From assembly GCF_018380615.1 (NCBI RefSeq), contig NZ_JAGYVZ010000015.1:93201-157200 (forward strand): a stretch of 64,000 nucleotides of DNA. Reading direction: 5' to 3'. Below are positions 35,082-43,748 of this stretch, in pieces. The notes beneath the pieces were generated by a model that worked only from the letters and a program-made list of their open reading frames with translations, was not told the origin of the DNA and ran no database searches. A program made the position numbers and the translations under genes. Every line of letters starts with the position of its first letter. The first letter of the stretch is position 1. The stretch comes from Flavobacterium psychroterrae (lineage in GTDB: Bacteria > Bacteroidota > Bacteroidia > Flavobacteriales > Flavobacteriaceae).

Positions 35082-35858
35082 TTATCCCTTAATCTGCTTC
35101 AAAGAAGTTTTGATTCCTTTTATCAATGATGAACTGAAACCATTATGTTCCATTTCGTTCAAACCAACGATTGTACAACCCTGAGGCGTTGTTACGCGAT
35201 CGATTAATTGTTCCGGATGTACTTTTTCCTCCAGTAACATTTTTGCAGCTCCTTTTACGGTTTGTGCAGCAATCGCTAATGCAGTTTGAGAATCAAATCC
35301 TATTTCAATTCCGGCTTGCATTGAAGCGCGAATATATCTTAAAGCATAAGCTGTTCCGCATGCGCCAAGAACTGTTGCTGCGTCCATTAGTTTTTCATCG
35401 ATAACCGGAGCAGTTCCTAAATCCTGAAATAAGTCAACAATTGGCAACGCTTTTTCTCTGTCCTTCTCAGGGAAAGAGATACAAGTTGCTGATTCTCCAA
35501 ATTGTGCAGCGATATTGGGCATAATTCGGATTACCGGAAAAGCATTATTTGTTTTTTCCTGAAGCACTTCCAAAGACAAACCACTAACTGCCGAAGCAAT
35601 TGTTTTTCCCTGAATTACCGGTAAAATCTCTGCAAAAACAGTATCAACCTGATATGGTTTTATAGTTAAAATCACCACATCGGCCTCTTGAATAGTATGT
35701 TTATTATCAGATGAAACCGTGATTCCATATTCTGATAAATATTCAATACTAGCTATATTTCTTCTTGTAACAGTAACCTGATTGTTTTTTGAGAATTTTG
35801 CAATCCCCAAGGCTATAGAAACCCCAAGATTTCCTCCTCCTATAATGTGTACTTTCAT
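35082..35858 (-). CDS. proC: Pyrroline-5-carboxylate reductase
   Basis: Last enzyme of proline synthesis, reducing pyrroline-5-carboxylate with NAD(P)H. The 258-residue protein has the N-terminal Rossmann motif IIGGGNLGVSIALGI, VVILTIKPYQVDTV, an AVSGLSLEVLQ segment, RIMPNIAAQFGES, and the C-terminal family signature VTTPQGCTIVGLNEME, where the usual PGGTT is PQGCT. Apparently complete and monocistronic. Confidence 0.94.
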   Translation of the reverse strand: MKVHIIGGGNLGVSIALGIAKFSKNNQVTVTRRNIASIEYLSEYGITVSSDNKHTIQEADVVILTIKPYQVDTVFAEILPVIQGKTIASAVSGLSLEVLQEKTNNAFPVIRIMPNIAAQFGESATCISFPEKDREKALPIVDLFQDLGTAPVIDEKLMDAATVLGACGTAYALRYIRASMQAGIEIGFDSQTALAIAAQTVKGAAKMLLEEKVHPEQLIDRVTTPQGCTIVGLNEMEHNGFSSSLIKGIKTSLKQIKG

Positions 35859-35958
35859 TGCTTGTTTTTTGGCTGGTTAATAGCATGTTTTTCAGCCACA
35901 AATTACACAGATTTTAGAGATCTTAAATCACTGCATTCTATTAATTTGTTGCAAAAAC

Positions 35959-37308
35959 TTAAAACCCAAGAATCAATTTGGCTACTCCAAAATAAAGCAT
36001 AATTCCAAATACGTCATTGGTTGTAGTGATAAAGGGACCCGTTGCAATTGCAGGGTCAATTTTGTTTTTATGTAAAAAAAGCGGTACTAAAGTTCCTAAA
36101 GTTGCAGCAAATAAAATCACTACAATCATAGAGATTGAAATCGCGATTCCCACTAAATACTGTTGGTACATTACGGAGTGATACGCCAGCAAAAGCAATG
36201 AAATTATAGTTCCCGAAATCATGGAAACACTAATTTCCTTACTGAAATAACCACGGCTAAATTCTTTTAAGGTTCCGTTAGCCAGACCCTGCACCACAAT
36301 TGCCGATGCCTGAACACCAATATTTCCCGCGGTTGCAGAAAGTAATGGCACGAAAATAATCAAAGTTGAATATTTTTGAAAAGTAGCTTCGTTTCCTTTT
36401 AAAACAAAAGATGCGACAATCTCAATCACCATTCCTATTAACAGCCATGGCAAACGTGCTTTTGTTAATTCCAGAACACTATCGTTTGACTCAACATCTT
36501 GTGTAATACCTGCTGCTAACTGGTAATCTTTATCAGCTTCGTCCTTGATTACGTCAAGGATATCATCAATAGTAATTCTACCAACTAATCGTCCCAGTTC
36601 ATCAACAACCGGAATTGCCTCTAAATCGTATTTTTGCATAATACGTGCTACCTCAACATCTTCGGTATCTACGTTTACGAAATTTAATTTTCTGATATAA
36701 ATATCTCCAATTTGTGTTTTGGTCGAAGTCGTCAATAAATCTTTTAGGGATAATCTGCCTTTAAGTCGGTTTTCATCATCAACTACATAAATAGAATGTA
36801 CTCTGGAAACATTTTCTGCCTGAATACGCATTTCTTTTACGCAAGTAAGTACATTCCAATTTTCATTGACTTTTACTAACTCTTTTCCCATTAAACCCCC
36901 GGCAGAATTTTCGTCGTAACGCAATAAGTCCACAATGTCCTTTGCATGTTCAACGTCAATCATTTCCGAGATAACTTCGGCTTTTATTTCCTGAGATAAC
37001 TCGGCAATAATATCCGCAGCATCATTTGTTTCAAGCTCATCAAGCTCTTCTGCAATTTCTTTAGGCGAAAGTCGGCTTAAGATATTTTCACGCAAATCAT
37101 CTTCTAATTCAAGAAGAATCTCTGCTGTTTTATCACTATCTAATACCTTAAAAATATAAGTTGCTTCGTCAAAATCCAGTTCGTCAAGGATTTCGGCAAT
37201 ATCTGCGTGGTGCAGATCGTTAAGTAAAACTTCAAGTTCTTTGTCGTTTTTATTAACAATATGCTCCTCTAACTGTTGGATTAAATCTTTACTAACTTTG
37301 AACTCCAT
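35959..37308 (-). CDS. mgtE: Magnesium transporter MgtE
   Basis: A 449-residue Mg2+ channel of the inner membrane. Order of domains: helical N-domain with LHHADIAEILDELD (about residues 30-130), two CBS domains (about 135-255: VHSIYVVDDENRLKG, LEAIPVVDELGRLVG) and five transmembrane helices (about 285-449) with VPLLSATAGNIGVQASAI and DPAIATGPFITTTNDVFG. Magnesium bound by the N and CBS domains normally closes the pore. Its start overlaps the end of rsmA by 17 bp, so the two are cotranscribed. Confidence 0.96.
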   Translation of the reverse strand: MEFKVSKDLIQQLEEHIVNKNDKELEVLLNDLHHADIAEILDELDFDEATYIFKVLDSDKTAEILLELEDDLRENILSRLSPKEIAEELDELETNDAADIIAELSQEIKAEVISEMIDVEHAKDIVDLLRYDENSAGGLMGKELVKVNENWNVLTCVKEMRIQAENVSRVHSIYVVDDENRLKGRLSLKDLLTTSTKTQIGDIYIRKLNFVNVDTEDVEVARIMQKYDLEAIPVVDELGRLVGRITIDDILDVIKDEADKDYQLAAGITQDVESNDSVLELTKARLPWLLIGMVIEIVASFVLKGNEATFQKYSTLIIFVPLLSATAGNIGVQASAIVVQGLANGTLKEFSRGYFSKEISVSMISGTIISLLLLAYHSVMYQQYLVGIAISISMIVVILFAATLGTLVPLFLHKNKIDPAIATGPFITTTNDVFGIMLYFGVAKLILGF

Positions 37309-38077
37309 CGGCTTCTATTTTTTGAGTCAAAACAATAAATTCCTCGACACTTAATTGCTCAGGACGCTTATCAAAGATAATGTCTAATCGCAATTCATCT
37401 GATAAATTTAATGTTTTCAAACTGTTACGTAATGTTTTTCGTCTTTGCTGAAAAGCCGTTTTTACCACTGTAAAAAACAACCTTTCACCACACGGAAGGC
37501 TATAATCCTCCTTTCGGGTCATTTTCATCACACCCGACTTGACCTTGGGCGGAGGAATAAAAACATTTTCGTCTACAGTAAATAAATACTCAGTAACATA
37601 GAAAGCCTGTGCTAATACGGATAAGATTCCGTAAGCTTTTGAGCCTTTTTTCTCGCATATTCGTTCAGCGACTTCTTTTTGAAACATCCCCGAAAATTCC
37701 GGAATCTGATGTTTGTATTCTAAAGTTCTAAAAACGATTTGCGTAGAAATATTATATGGAAAATTTCCAATTATAGCAAATTGTTTATCCTTGTAAACCT
37801 CGCTAATATTGTATTTCAGGAAATCCTGAGAGATAATTTTATCTTTTAATTTTGGATAATTTTCACCCAAATACACCACAGATTCTGTGTCAATCTCGAT
37901 CACATGTGTATTAATTGGTTTGTCAAGCAAATACTTAGTCAACACACCCATCCCCGGTCCTATTTCTAAAACCTCATCGTATCCTTTTAAGCTCAAAGTA
38001 TCTGCAATTGCTTTAGCTATACTTTCGTCTTTCAGGAAGTGTTGTCCTAAATGTTTTTTGGCTTTTACTTTTTCCAT
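37292..38077 (-). CDS. rsmA: 16S rRNA (adenine1518-N6/adenine1519-N6)-dimethyltransferase
   Basis: Dimethylates two adjacent adenines near the 3' end of 16S rRNA during ribosome assembly. From the ATG at 38077 it has 261 residues starting MEKVKAKKHLGQHFLKDE, the family start. The SAM-binding motif is EVLEIGPGMGVLTKYLL and the catalytic motif is IIGNFPYNIST (usually NLPYN). GSKAYGILSVLAQAFY and FIPPPKVKSGVM follow. An ATG 27 bp upstream gives extra residues without family resemblance. mgtE overlaps its end by 17 bp. Confidence 0.96.
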   Translation of the reverse strand: MEKVKAKKHLGQHFLKDESIAKAIADTLSLKGYDEVLEIGPGMGVLTKYLLDKPINTHVIEIDTESVVYLGENYPKLKDKIISQDFLKYNISEVYKDKQFAIIGNFPYNISTQIVFRTLEYKHQIPEFSGMFQKEVAERICEKKGSKAYGILSVLAQAFYVTEYLFTVDENVFIPPPKVKSGVMKMTRKEDYSLPCGERLFFTVVKTAFQQRRKTLRNSLKTLNLSDELRLDIIFDKRPEQLSVEEFIVLTQKIEADGVQS

Positions 38078-38143
38078 TTTCTTTTTTGTTCGCCTTAAAG
38101 GCACTAAGGTTTTCTTGCCACGAAGGCACTAGGGCGCAAAGTT

Positions 38144-38620
38144 TTATTTATTATTTATTTCTCGAAGCTGTTGAACATCAAATAAATCCTTTGTTCTATT
38201 TGCTTTAATTTTACTTGTAATCAGATCTTCTAAAGACAAAACATTCCATCTTAAAAAAGTTTTATCCTTTACAGTAATTTCCTCACTATCGTTATAAGCC
38301 TCTTCAAAACTTTTATTCACTGAAAATTTAGTTATCAACTCTAAATCTAAATCAACAGGAGAAAATTTTATTGATATATTTTGTTCTTGTTTTTTTACAT
38401 TTTCAGGAAAATCTTCTATTTCATATCCCATATCATTAAAAACAGCAACCAATTTTTTAAAATTTTCATCTGTTGTTTCTATCCAAAAATCAACATCAGC
38501 GGAATGCCTCTGATATCCATGAAAATTTACCGCCCCACCACCAACCATAAGCATACGAACATTATGCTTGTCAGCCAAAGCTATAAATTCATCAATGTTT
38601 TGATCCCAAATTTTTGACAT
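38144..38620 (-). CDS. Nucleotidyltransferase-fold protein (MNT/DUF6036-like)
   Basis: A 158-residue protein of the minimal nucleotidyltransferase superfamily. The fold signature is MLMVGGGAVNFHGYQRHSAD then VDFWI at about residues 24-48, with two acidic residues (Asp in SADVDFW) and a third in VDLDLEL. The C-terminal WNVLSLEDLITSKIKANRTK and DLFDVQQL match the AbiEii/DUF6036 type rather than HEPN-linked MNT. Such proteins are often one half of toxin-antitoxin or abortive-infection pairs. The start codon lies 2 bp after the stop of a 61-residue gene on the same strand, so the two form a tight pair. Substrate and role unknown. Confidence 0.8.
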   Translation of the reverse strand: MSKIWDQNIDEFIALADKHNVRMLMVGGGAVNFHGYQRHSADVDFWIETTDENFKKLVAVFNDMGYEIEDFPENVKKQEQNISIKFSPVDLDLELITKFSVNKSFEEAYNDSEEITVKDKTFLRWNVLSLEDLITSKIKANRTKDLFDVQQLREINNK

Positions 38621-38621
38621 C

Positions 38622-38807
38622 TTATCTTGATTTTATAATAATTACAAAATTGTCTTTGTTCTTATCTACTTTATTCTTTACAGGAAATTTGCTTATACGC
38701 TCGCTTAAACGTAAAAAACTATAAAACCTTTCAACTTTAGACAACTTTAAAAATTCTTCTTGTTGTTGTTTATTACTTTCTTCCTTAGTTTGAAATCGAA
38801 TTTCCAT
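38622..38807 (-). CDS. Small basic protein paired with the nucleotidyltransferase
   Basis: A 61-residue basic protein (MEIRFQTKEESNKQQQEEFL) with a Gln/Glu-rich helix and a SKVERFYSFLRLSERISKF stretch, no recognised family. It ends 1 bp before the start of the nucleotidyltransferase gene and is presumably translated with it. The position and size fit a partner protein such as an antitoxin or regulator, but nothing in the sequence proves this. Confidence 0.65.
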   Translation of the reverse strand: MEIRFQTKEESNKQQQEEFLKLSKVERFYSFLRLSERISKFPVKNKVDKNKDNFVIIIKSR

Positions 38808-38849
38808 AATATTTTTTTTAAAACTGAAACTGAAAACCGAGACTAAAAA

Positions 38850-39161
38850 CTAATGTTCCGAAATAACTTCTAATTCAGTTCTAAACGAAAGCATTTTATC
38901 AGCGAATAAATCCAAAGCTTCCTGATGAAATTTGGGTTCATCCTCAATATAATATTGTTCCAAAATTTCTTTGCTATCCGTAACATATTGAACTGAATAT
39001 GTAATTCCGCCCATTTCTTCTTCAATCAAAACCCTTACAATTCTTGCCGAAGAAAACTTTTCTGTCGCCAGAATTTCCGGTATGTGTTTTTCCTGCATCC
39101 ATTTCAACCATTGGTCGTGAACGCTCTCGTGTATATTTGTGGTAACGTTGTAAATTATCAT
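38850..39161 (-). CDS. DUF4286 family protein
   Basis: A 103-residue cytoplasmic protein. MIIYNVTTNIHESVHDQWLK is the typical start of the DUF4286 family, a ferredoxin-like (dimeric alpha/beta barrel) fold; YSVQYVTDSKEILEQYYIED and a helix ending LSFRTELEVI follow. No catalytic residues are evident. It lies between the nucleotidyltransferase pair and the TPR protein gene, separated from the latter by a word-like repeat (agattgttagatt). Confidence 0.85.
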   Translation of the reverse strand: MIIYNVTTNIHESVHDQWLKWMQEKHIPEILATEKFSSARIVRVLIEEEMGGITYSVQYVTDSKEILEQYYIEDEPKFHQEALDLFADKMLSFRTELEVISEH

Positions 39162-39169
39162 TTTTTTTA

Positions 39170-39240
39170 GATTGTTAGATTATTAGACTACTTAGATTGT
39201 TAGACTTTTCGAATAATCCAACAATCTAAAAATCCTATAA
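39170..39240. repeat. Word-like repeat (ttagattgttaga)
   Basis: AGATTGTTAGA recurs at about 39173 and 39203, and the inverse ccaacaatcta follows at about 39217-39227, so the stretch can form a hairpin and may terminate the TPR transcript or its neighbour. Confidence 0.5.
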
Positions 39241-39246
39241 TCTGCA

Positions 39247-41028
39247 TTATAAATTCTTATCTCCTCTTAACTCTCTGTATTTTTTTCTCGCGTCAACAAA
39301 GTAAATACTATCCTGATGGTTAAAAATCACCTTTTCATACAAAGGTTTTGCTTTTTCTGTATCTTTTAATTCGTCATTGTAAATTTCTGCCGAAAAAAAC
39401 AGCGCTTCATCCACATAAATTCCGTCGCTATGATTGTCAATGATCTGCTGGTATTGGCTTAACGCCGAATTAAAATCTTTTTGACTTTCATAAATTTTAC
39501 CTAAACGCAACAATGTTACAGCTTCGATTTCCTGTCCTTTAAAGGTTTTTAAAATCATCTGAAAATGACTTATAGCTTCCGGTTTCTTATTCTGATAAAT
39601 TAAAAAATCACCTTTTGCGAATTGCTTTAATGCCGTTTGTGTCGAATCAGCGACAGTATTGTCATTTATCAATAAAAAATATTCCAGAGCATCATTTGCA
39701 ATTAACTGTGTATTTGCCGCTTTCAGTTCTTTAAATTGTTTCAAAGCCCATTCAAAATCACCTTTATAATAACTTGTTTTTGCTGCCTTTAAACTTGCTT
39801 CGTGCGCCATGACATCATTCTTTAAATCCAACTGAATCTGCGAATAATAAATCAGCGCCTGATTGAACTTTTCTTCCAGAAGCAAAATGTCTGCCAACTC
39901 CATTTTTGCATCAGCTTGCTGATAATCGTTCAAATTTAATTCTAAGGCCTTTTTAATAATTGCCTTTCCTTCTTCAGTCTTTTTAAGATTGAAAGCCAGG
40001 AAATGCGCCTGAATTATTTGCAAAGATAAGGTAAAAGGAGTTATTTCATAGGTTGTAAGCAATTGTTGTAACTCAGTATTGATAATTGGGTAGTCTTTTT
40101 CCTGCGCTTTATCGATTTTAATTTGCATTAAATAGGAATTAGTCTGAATTAGTAAATCCAGATCTTTAGTATTTTGAAGTATAAAGTTCAAAATTTCAGT
40201 TGCCGTATCAGTATCATCTTCGTTTAAGGCAAACTGACTTAAATTGACAATACTCGAAAGTGATTCCGGATCACGTTTATAGATTGCTTTTTCCTGAATA
40301 AAGGCTTTTCCAAATTCTTTTTGCTGCACATAAAACCAACTCAAATAATGATTCCAGAATACATCCTGATCTTTTTGGGTTCTTATAATTAGCGCTTTAC
40401 GCATTGCATCTTTAAAAGCAGTATTATCTGTTTCCCCATTCATGAAACGGGATAATTGCGTCTGGATTAAATTAGCGTTTTGCTGATTAGTGTACGATTC
40501 TGTTAGCAAAAGATCAATCATCTGATCTGTTTTTCCTAACTGCCCGTACAACATTCCAATCTGGAAATTAAAATTGTAATTCGGCTGAACCTGCATTGCG
40601 GTTTGATAGGATTTTAAGGCATATTCAATCAATACTTTTTTCTCAAAAGAATTCCCTATTCCGTAAACATCATTAGGACTTGTTTTTATTTTTTCAATTG
40701 CCTGATCGTAGTAATTTTTGGCTTTCGATTCGTTTTTTTGAAGTTGGAAGTTATAACCTAACTCTACTAAAAAAACACCTTGTTTGTACCTGTTATATCG
40801 CTCCTGAATTACTTTTTGAGCTAAATCAAACTGTTGTAATTGCTGATAAGATTCGACTGTTCTTAAAAAATATTGGGTATTGGATGGAGAACTTTTTAAA
40901 AGCTCTTCATAACTGATTTTTGCTTTTTCAAAATCACCTTTATCATAATAATATTGAGCCAGTTGCTCATTTTGAGATAGTGCAAAAGTAGACCACAATA
41001 AAACGATATAGATAAAGATGTTTTTCAT
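39247..41028 (-). CDS. Exported tetratricopeptide-repeat protein
   Basis: A 593-residue exported protein with a signal peptide ending STFALSQ and TPR-like repeats along almost the full length (AQYYYDKGDFEKAKISYEEL at the start; QDFNSALSQYQQIIDNHSDG and YVDEALFFSAEIY near the end). The terminal repeats resemble YbgF/BamD-type TPRs. No enzymatic domain is visible; it probably acts as a periplasmic protein-interaction scaffold. Its nearest neighbour upstream is lgt. Confidence 0.85.
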   Translation of the reverse strand: MKNIFIYIVLLWSTFALSQNEQLAQYYYDKGDFEKAKISYEELLKSSPSNTQYFLRTVESYQQLQQFDLAQKVIQERYNRYKQGVFLVELGYNFQLQKNESKAKNYYDQAIEKIKTSPNDVYGIGNSFEKKVLIEYALKSYQTAMQVQPNYNFNFQIGMLYGQLGKTDQMIDLLLTESYTNQQNANLIQTQLSRFMNGETDNTAFKDAMRKALIIRTQKDQDVFWNHYLSWFYVQQKEFGKAFIQEKAIYKRDPESLSSIVNLSQFALNEDDTDTATEILNFILQNTKDLDLLIQTNSYLMQIKIDKAQEKDYPIINTELQQLLTTYEITPFTLSLQIIQAHFLAFNLKKTEEGKAIIKKALELNLNDYQQADAKMELADILLLEEKFNQALIYYSQIQLDLKNDVMAHEASLKAAKTSYYKGDFEWALKQFKELKAANTQLIANDALEYFLLINDNTVADSTQTALKQFAKGDFLIYQNKKPEAISHFQMILKTFKGQEIEAVTLLRLGKIYESQKDFNSALSQYQQIIDNHSDGIYVDEALFFSAEIYNDELKDTEKAKPLYEKVIFNHQDSIYFVDARKKYRELRGDKNL

Positions 41029-41042
41029 ATTCAGTTTTTTTT

Positions 41043-41175
41043 AGTCTGTTTTTTTAAAAGTCGCGGTTTTCAGTCGCGGTTTTCAGTCGCAGTCGCAGTC
41101 TCAGTATTCAGTCGCATTTAGTCACATCATTCAGTCCAATTAAACTGTAAACTGAGACTGTGACTGTGATTCTGA
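41043..41175. repeat. Word-like repeat (cagtcgcagt / gactgtgact) running into lgt
   Basis: The words tcagtcgc, cagtctcagt and actgtgactgtgatt are repeated through the gap and into the last 45 bp of lgt. A related block (agtcgcagtctcgg ... ctgtaaactgagac) fills 42003-42075 on the other side of lgt. Confidence 0.7.
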
Positions 41176-42000
41176 CTGTGACTGTAAACTTTTCATTTTC
41201 CATATTACCAATACCAAACCTATTATTATAAACGGAATACTTAATATTTGCCCCATATTGATGAGCATATTATTCTCGAAGCTTTCTTGATTTTCCTTGA
41301 AAAATTCAATTATAAACCTTGCCACAAATAAAAGCATGAAGAAAGTTCCAAAGATTAATCCGCTGGCATTTCTGATTTTTTCAAATTTATACATGTATAA
41401 TAAAATTCCGAAAATCAATAAATAAGCAAATGCTTCGTACAATTGCGTTGGATGCCTTGGGATCAAATCATCTCTTTGAAAAACAATACCCCAGTTTCCG
41501 TTAGTTGGTTTTCCATAGATTTCAGAATTCATAAAATTCCCCAATCTGATAAAAGCACCCGTAACCGGGACTCCAATTGCCATTCTGTCCAAAAGCCATA
41601 AGAACTTAACTTTATATTTTCGACAGTATAAAATGATTGCTATAAGCACTCCAATTGTGCCTCCATGACTTGCTAAACCCTGAAATCCAACAAATTTATA
41701 AACTCCGGCAACTTTCTGGATTGGTAAAAGAATTTCTATTGGATGTTGAAGAAAGTACGACGGTTCATAAAAGAAACAATGTCCTAATCTCGCTCCTAAA
41801 ATTGTCCCAACGATAACATATACGAGTAAACTATCAAGATTGTCTAATGAAAGATGTTCTTTTTTGTAAATCTTTCTCACAATAGCATAACCCAATAATA
41901 ATCCGCAGGCAAAAAAAGCTCCATAATATTTTAACGGAAAGCTGTCTGTTATCATGAAAATAACAGGATCTACGTTCCAATTTAAAACTCCATTCGTCAT
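41140..42000 (-). CDS. lgt: Prolipoprotein diacylglyceryl transferase
   Basis: Transfers diacylglycerol from phosphatidylglycerol to the lipobox cysteine of prolipoproteins, the first step for the many lipoproteins predicted here. The 286-residue protein has about seven transmembrane helices. Motifs: PLKYYGAFFACGLLLGYAI, GARLGHCFFYEP, GLASHGGTIGVLIAI with the essential His, LGNFMNSEIYGK and RHPTQLYEAF. The last 15 residues (LQSQSESQSQSQFTV) are encoded by the word-like repeat that fills the downstream gap, so the natural C-terminus has probably been extended or replaced by it. Confidence 0.95.
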   Translation of the reverse strand: MTNGVLNWNVDPVIFMITDSFPLKYYGAFFACGLLLGYAIVRKIYKKEHLSLDNLDSLLVYVIVGTILGARLGHCFFYEPSYFLQHPIEILLPIQKVAGVYKFVGFQGLASHGGTIGVLIAIILYCRKYKVKFLWLLDRMAIGVPVTGAFIRLGNFMNSEIYGKPTNGNWGIVFQRDDLIPRHPTQLYEAFAYLLIFGILLYMYKFEKIRNASGLIFGTFFMLLFVARFIIEFFKENQESFENNMLINMGQILSIPFIIIGLVLVIWKMKSLQSQSESQSQSQFTV

Positions 42001-42002
42001 AG

Positions 42003-42075
42003 TCAGTTTTTAGTCGCAGTCTCGGTTTTCAGTCTCAGCGCAGTGTAAAACTGTAAACTGAGACTTCAAACTGAA
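42003..42075. repeat. Word-like repeat between serS and lgt
   Basis: Contains agtcgcagtctcgg, tcagtctcagcgcagt and ctgtaaactgagac, the same words as the block at the other end of lgt, partly in opposite orientation so that the two blocks are inverted relatives. Confidence 0.6.
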
Positions 42076-42084
42076 ACTTTATTC

Positions 42085-43356
42085 TTAATTTATAATATCA
42101 AATCCACAGTAAGGACGTAGAACTTCTGGTATTACGATTCCTTCCGGCGTTTGGTAGTTTTCTAATATTCCAGCCAAAACTCTAGGCAAAGCCAATGAAC
42201 TTCCGTTAAGTGTATGAGCCAAATGATTTTTACCCTCTTTGTCTTTGAAACGTAATTTCAAGCGATTTGCCTGAAAAGTTTCGAAGTTAGAAACTGAACT
42301 GATCTCTAACCAGCGATCCTGCGCTGTAGAAAACACTTCAAAATCATACGTCAAAGCCGATGTGAATCCCATATCACCACCACATAAACGTAAAACGCGG
42401 TATGGCAATTTCAATTCTTTCAAAATATCTTTTACATGTTCAACCATTCCGTCAAGTGCTTCATAAGACTTATCAGGATGTTCAACACGTACGATTTCGA
42501 CTTTGTCAAATTGGTGCAAACGATTTAATCCACGAACGTGTGCTCCGTAAGAACCTGCTTCACGACGGAAACATGGTGTGTATGCTGTATATAAAACCGG
42601 TAATTCAGTCTCGCTTAATAATACATCGCGGAACAAATTTGTAACTGGAACCTCAGCAGTTGGAATCAAATATAAATCATCAATTGTAGAGTGATACATT
42701 TGTCCTTCTTTATCCGGCAATTGTCCTGTTCCATAACCTGAAGCTTCATTTACCAAATGTGGCACCTGAACTTCATTATAACCTGCAGCAGTATTTTTAT
42801 CTAAAAAGTAATTGATTAAAGCACGTTGTAAACGAGCTCCTTTTCCTTTATAAACAGGAAACCCTGCACCTGCAATTTTTACACCCAATTCAAAATCGAT
42901 GATATCGTATTTTTTTACCAATTCCCAGTGAGGTTGTGCGCCTTCATGCAAAACCGGAATATCACCTTCCTGAAAAACATTCAAATTGTCGTCCGGAGTT
43001 TTTCCTTCAGGAACAATATCTGCCGGAAGATTTGGTAAAGTGTATAATTTATTGGTTAATTCGGTTGCAAGAGCTTCTGCTTTTTCACCTAATTCTTTAC
43101 TTTTTTCTTTTAATGAAACCGTTTTTTCTTTTAAGATTGCAGCTTTAGATTTCTCTCCGGCTTTCATTAATTCTCCAATATCTTTGGATAATTTATTAGA
43201 TTCAGATAAAGTGTTGTCTAATTCTACTTGCGTTGCGCGACGGGTTTCGTCTAGTTGCACCACTTCTTCAACAACGCTTTTAGCATCGATATTTCGTTTT
43301 GCTAAAGCCTTGATTACTTTCTCCTGATTCTCTCTAATAAATGCGATCTGTAACAT
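42085..43356 (-). CDS. serS: Seryl-tRNA synthetase
   Basis: Charges tRNA-Ser (and tRNA-Sec) with serine. The 423-residue protein has the N-terminal antiparallel coiled coil (about residues 30-100) that grips the tRNA variable arm, then the class II catalytic core: motif 2 CFRREAGSYGAHVRGLNRLH, and motif 3 NGSSLALPRVLAGILENYQ. The start MLQIAFIRENQEKVIKALA is standard. Length and motifs are complete. A -7 box lies 42-50 bp upstream. Confidence 0.98.
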   Translation of the reverse strand: MLQIAFIRENQEKVIKALAKRNIDAKSVVEEVVQLDETRRATQVELDNTLSESNKLSKDIGELMKAGEKSKAAILKEKTVSLKEKSKELGEKAEALATELTNKLYTLPNLPADIVPEGKTPDDNLNVFQEGDIPVLHEGAQPHWELVKKYDIIDFELGVKIAGAGFPVYKGKGARLQRALINYFLDKNTAAGYNEVQVPHLVNEASGYGTGQLPDKEGQMYHSTIDDLYLIPTAEVPVTNLFRDVLLSETELPVLYTAYTPCFRREAGSYGAHVRGLNRLHQFDKVEIVRVEHPDKSYEALDGMVEHVKDILKELKLPYRVLRLCGGDMGFTSALTYDFEVFSTAQDRWLEISSVSNFETFQANRLKLRFKDKEGKNHLAHTLNGSSLALPRVLAGILENYQTPEGIVIPEVLRPYCGFDIIN

Positions 43357-43397
43357 AGCTTGATTTTTATAACTATTGTATTTTTTTATAATGGAAG

Positions 43398-43405
43398 CAA
43401 ATTTA
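43398..43405 (-). promoter_or_regulatory. Predicted -7 box of serS
   Basis: TAAATTTG on the minus strand matches TAnnTTTG; a TTTG lies 24 bp further upstream (43430-43433), slightly beyond the usual spacing. Confidence 0.4.
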
Positions 43406-43469
43406 AGGAAATGTTTCCTAAGATTACGACAAAGTTCATCAGGAAAACATAATTGATAGTTATTCCACA

Positions 43470-43748
43470 GAGATATACGAAGGTTTCGCAGAGATACACA
43501 AGATTTTTTTTTTTATAAAATGGATTAAATCCATCCCAACTATATATACCGAACTTACGGCTCTCTTGTAGAAGTTCCAGAGGAATGATTTATTTTGTAG
43601 CAACGTCCCAAAGCTTCGGGATTAATCCTTTGAAAACAGTCTTTTTTTAATATTCCTTCGTGAAACTCTGTGAAATAGTTTGTGCACCTCTGTGAAATCT
43701 CCTCTTTCGAAAATAAAAATAAGTAAATTGCAATTAAAAAATTACAAT
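43470..43748. repeat. Repeat-filled gap upstream of the hexapeptide gene
   Basis: Holds, in order, the ttccacagagatatac/cgcagagatacac words (43470-43503), a small palindrome tggattaaatccat (43520-43533), a diverged inverted copy of the 97-bp unit of 53.1-53.5 kb (about 43549-43600), and the cgtgaaactctgtgaaa words (43659-43700). No gene is visible; a TTG-initiated extension of the hexapeptide frame at 43680 is repeat-derived. Confidence 0.6.

Noticed and set aside
38090..38143. Gene or regulatory site between rsmA and the nucleotidyltransferase gene
   Set aside because: Only repeat words (aaggcactaagg, cgaaggcactagggcgcaaag) are visible.
42986..43327. 113-codon frame antisense to serS
   Set aside because: Shadow of the serS coiled-coil codons; no own promoter and no recognisable protein features.
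43680..43748. TTG start of the hexapeptide protein
   Set aside because: The extra 23 codons are made of the ctgtgaaa word repeat; the ATG at 43749 gives a normal start.
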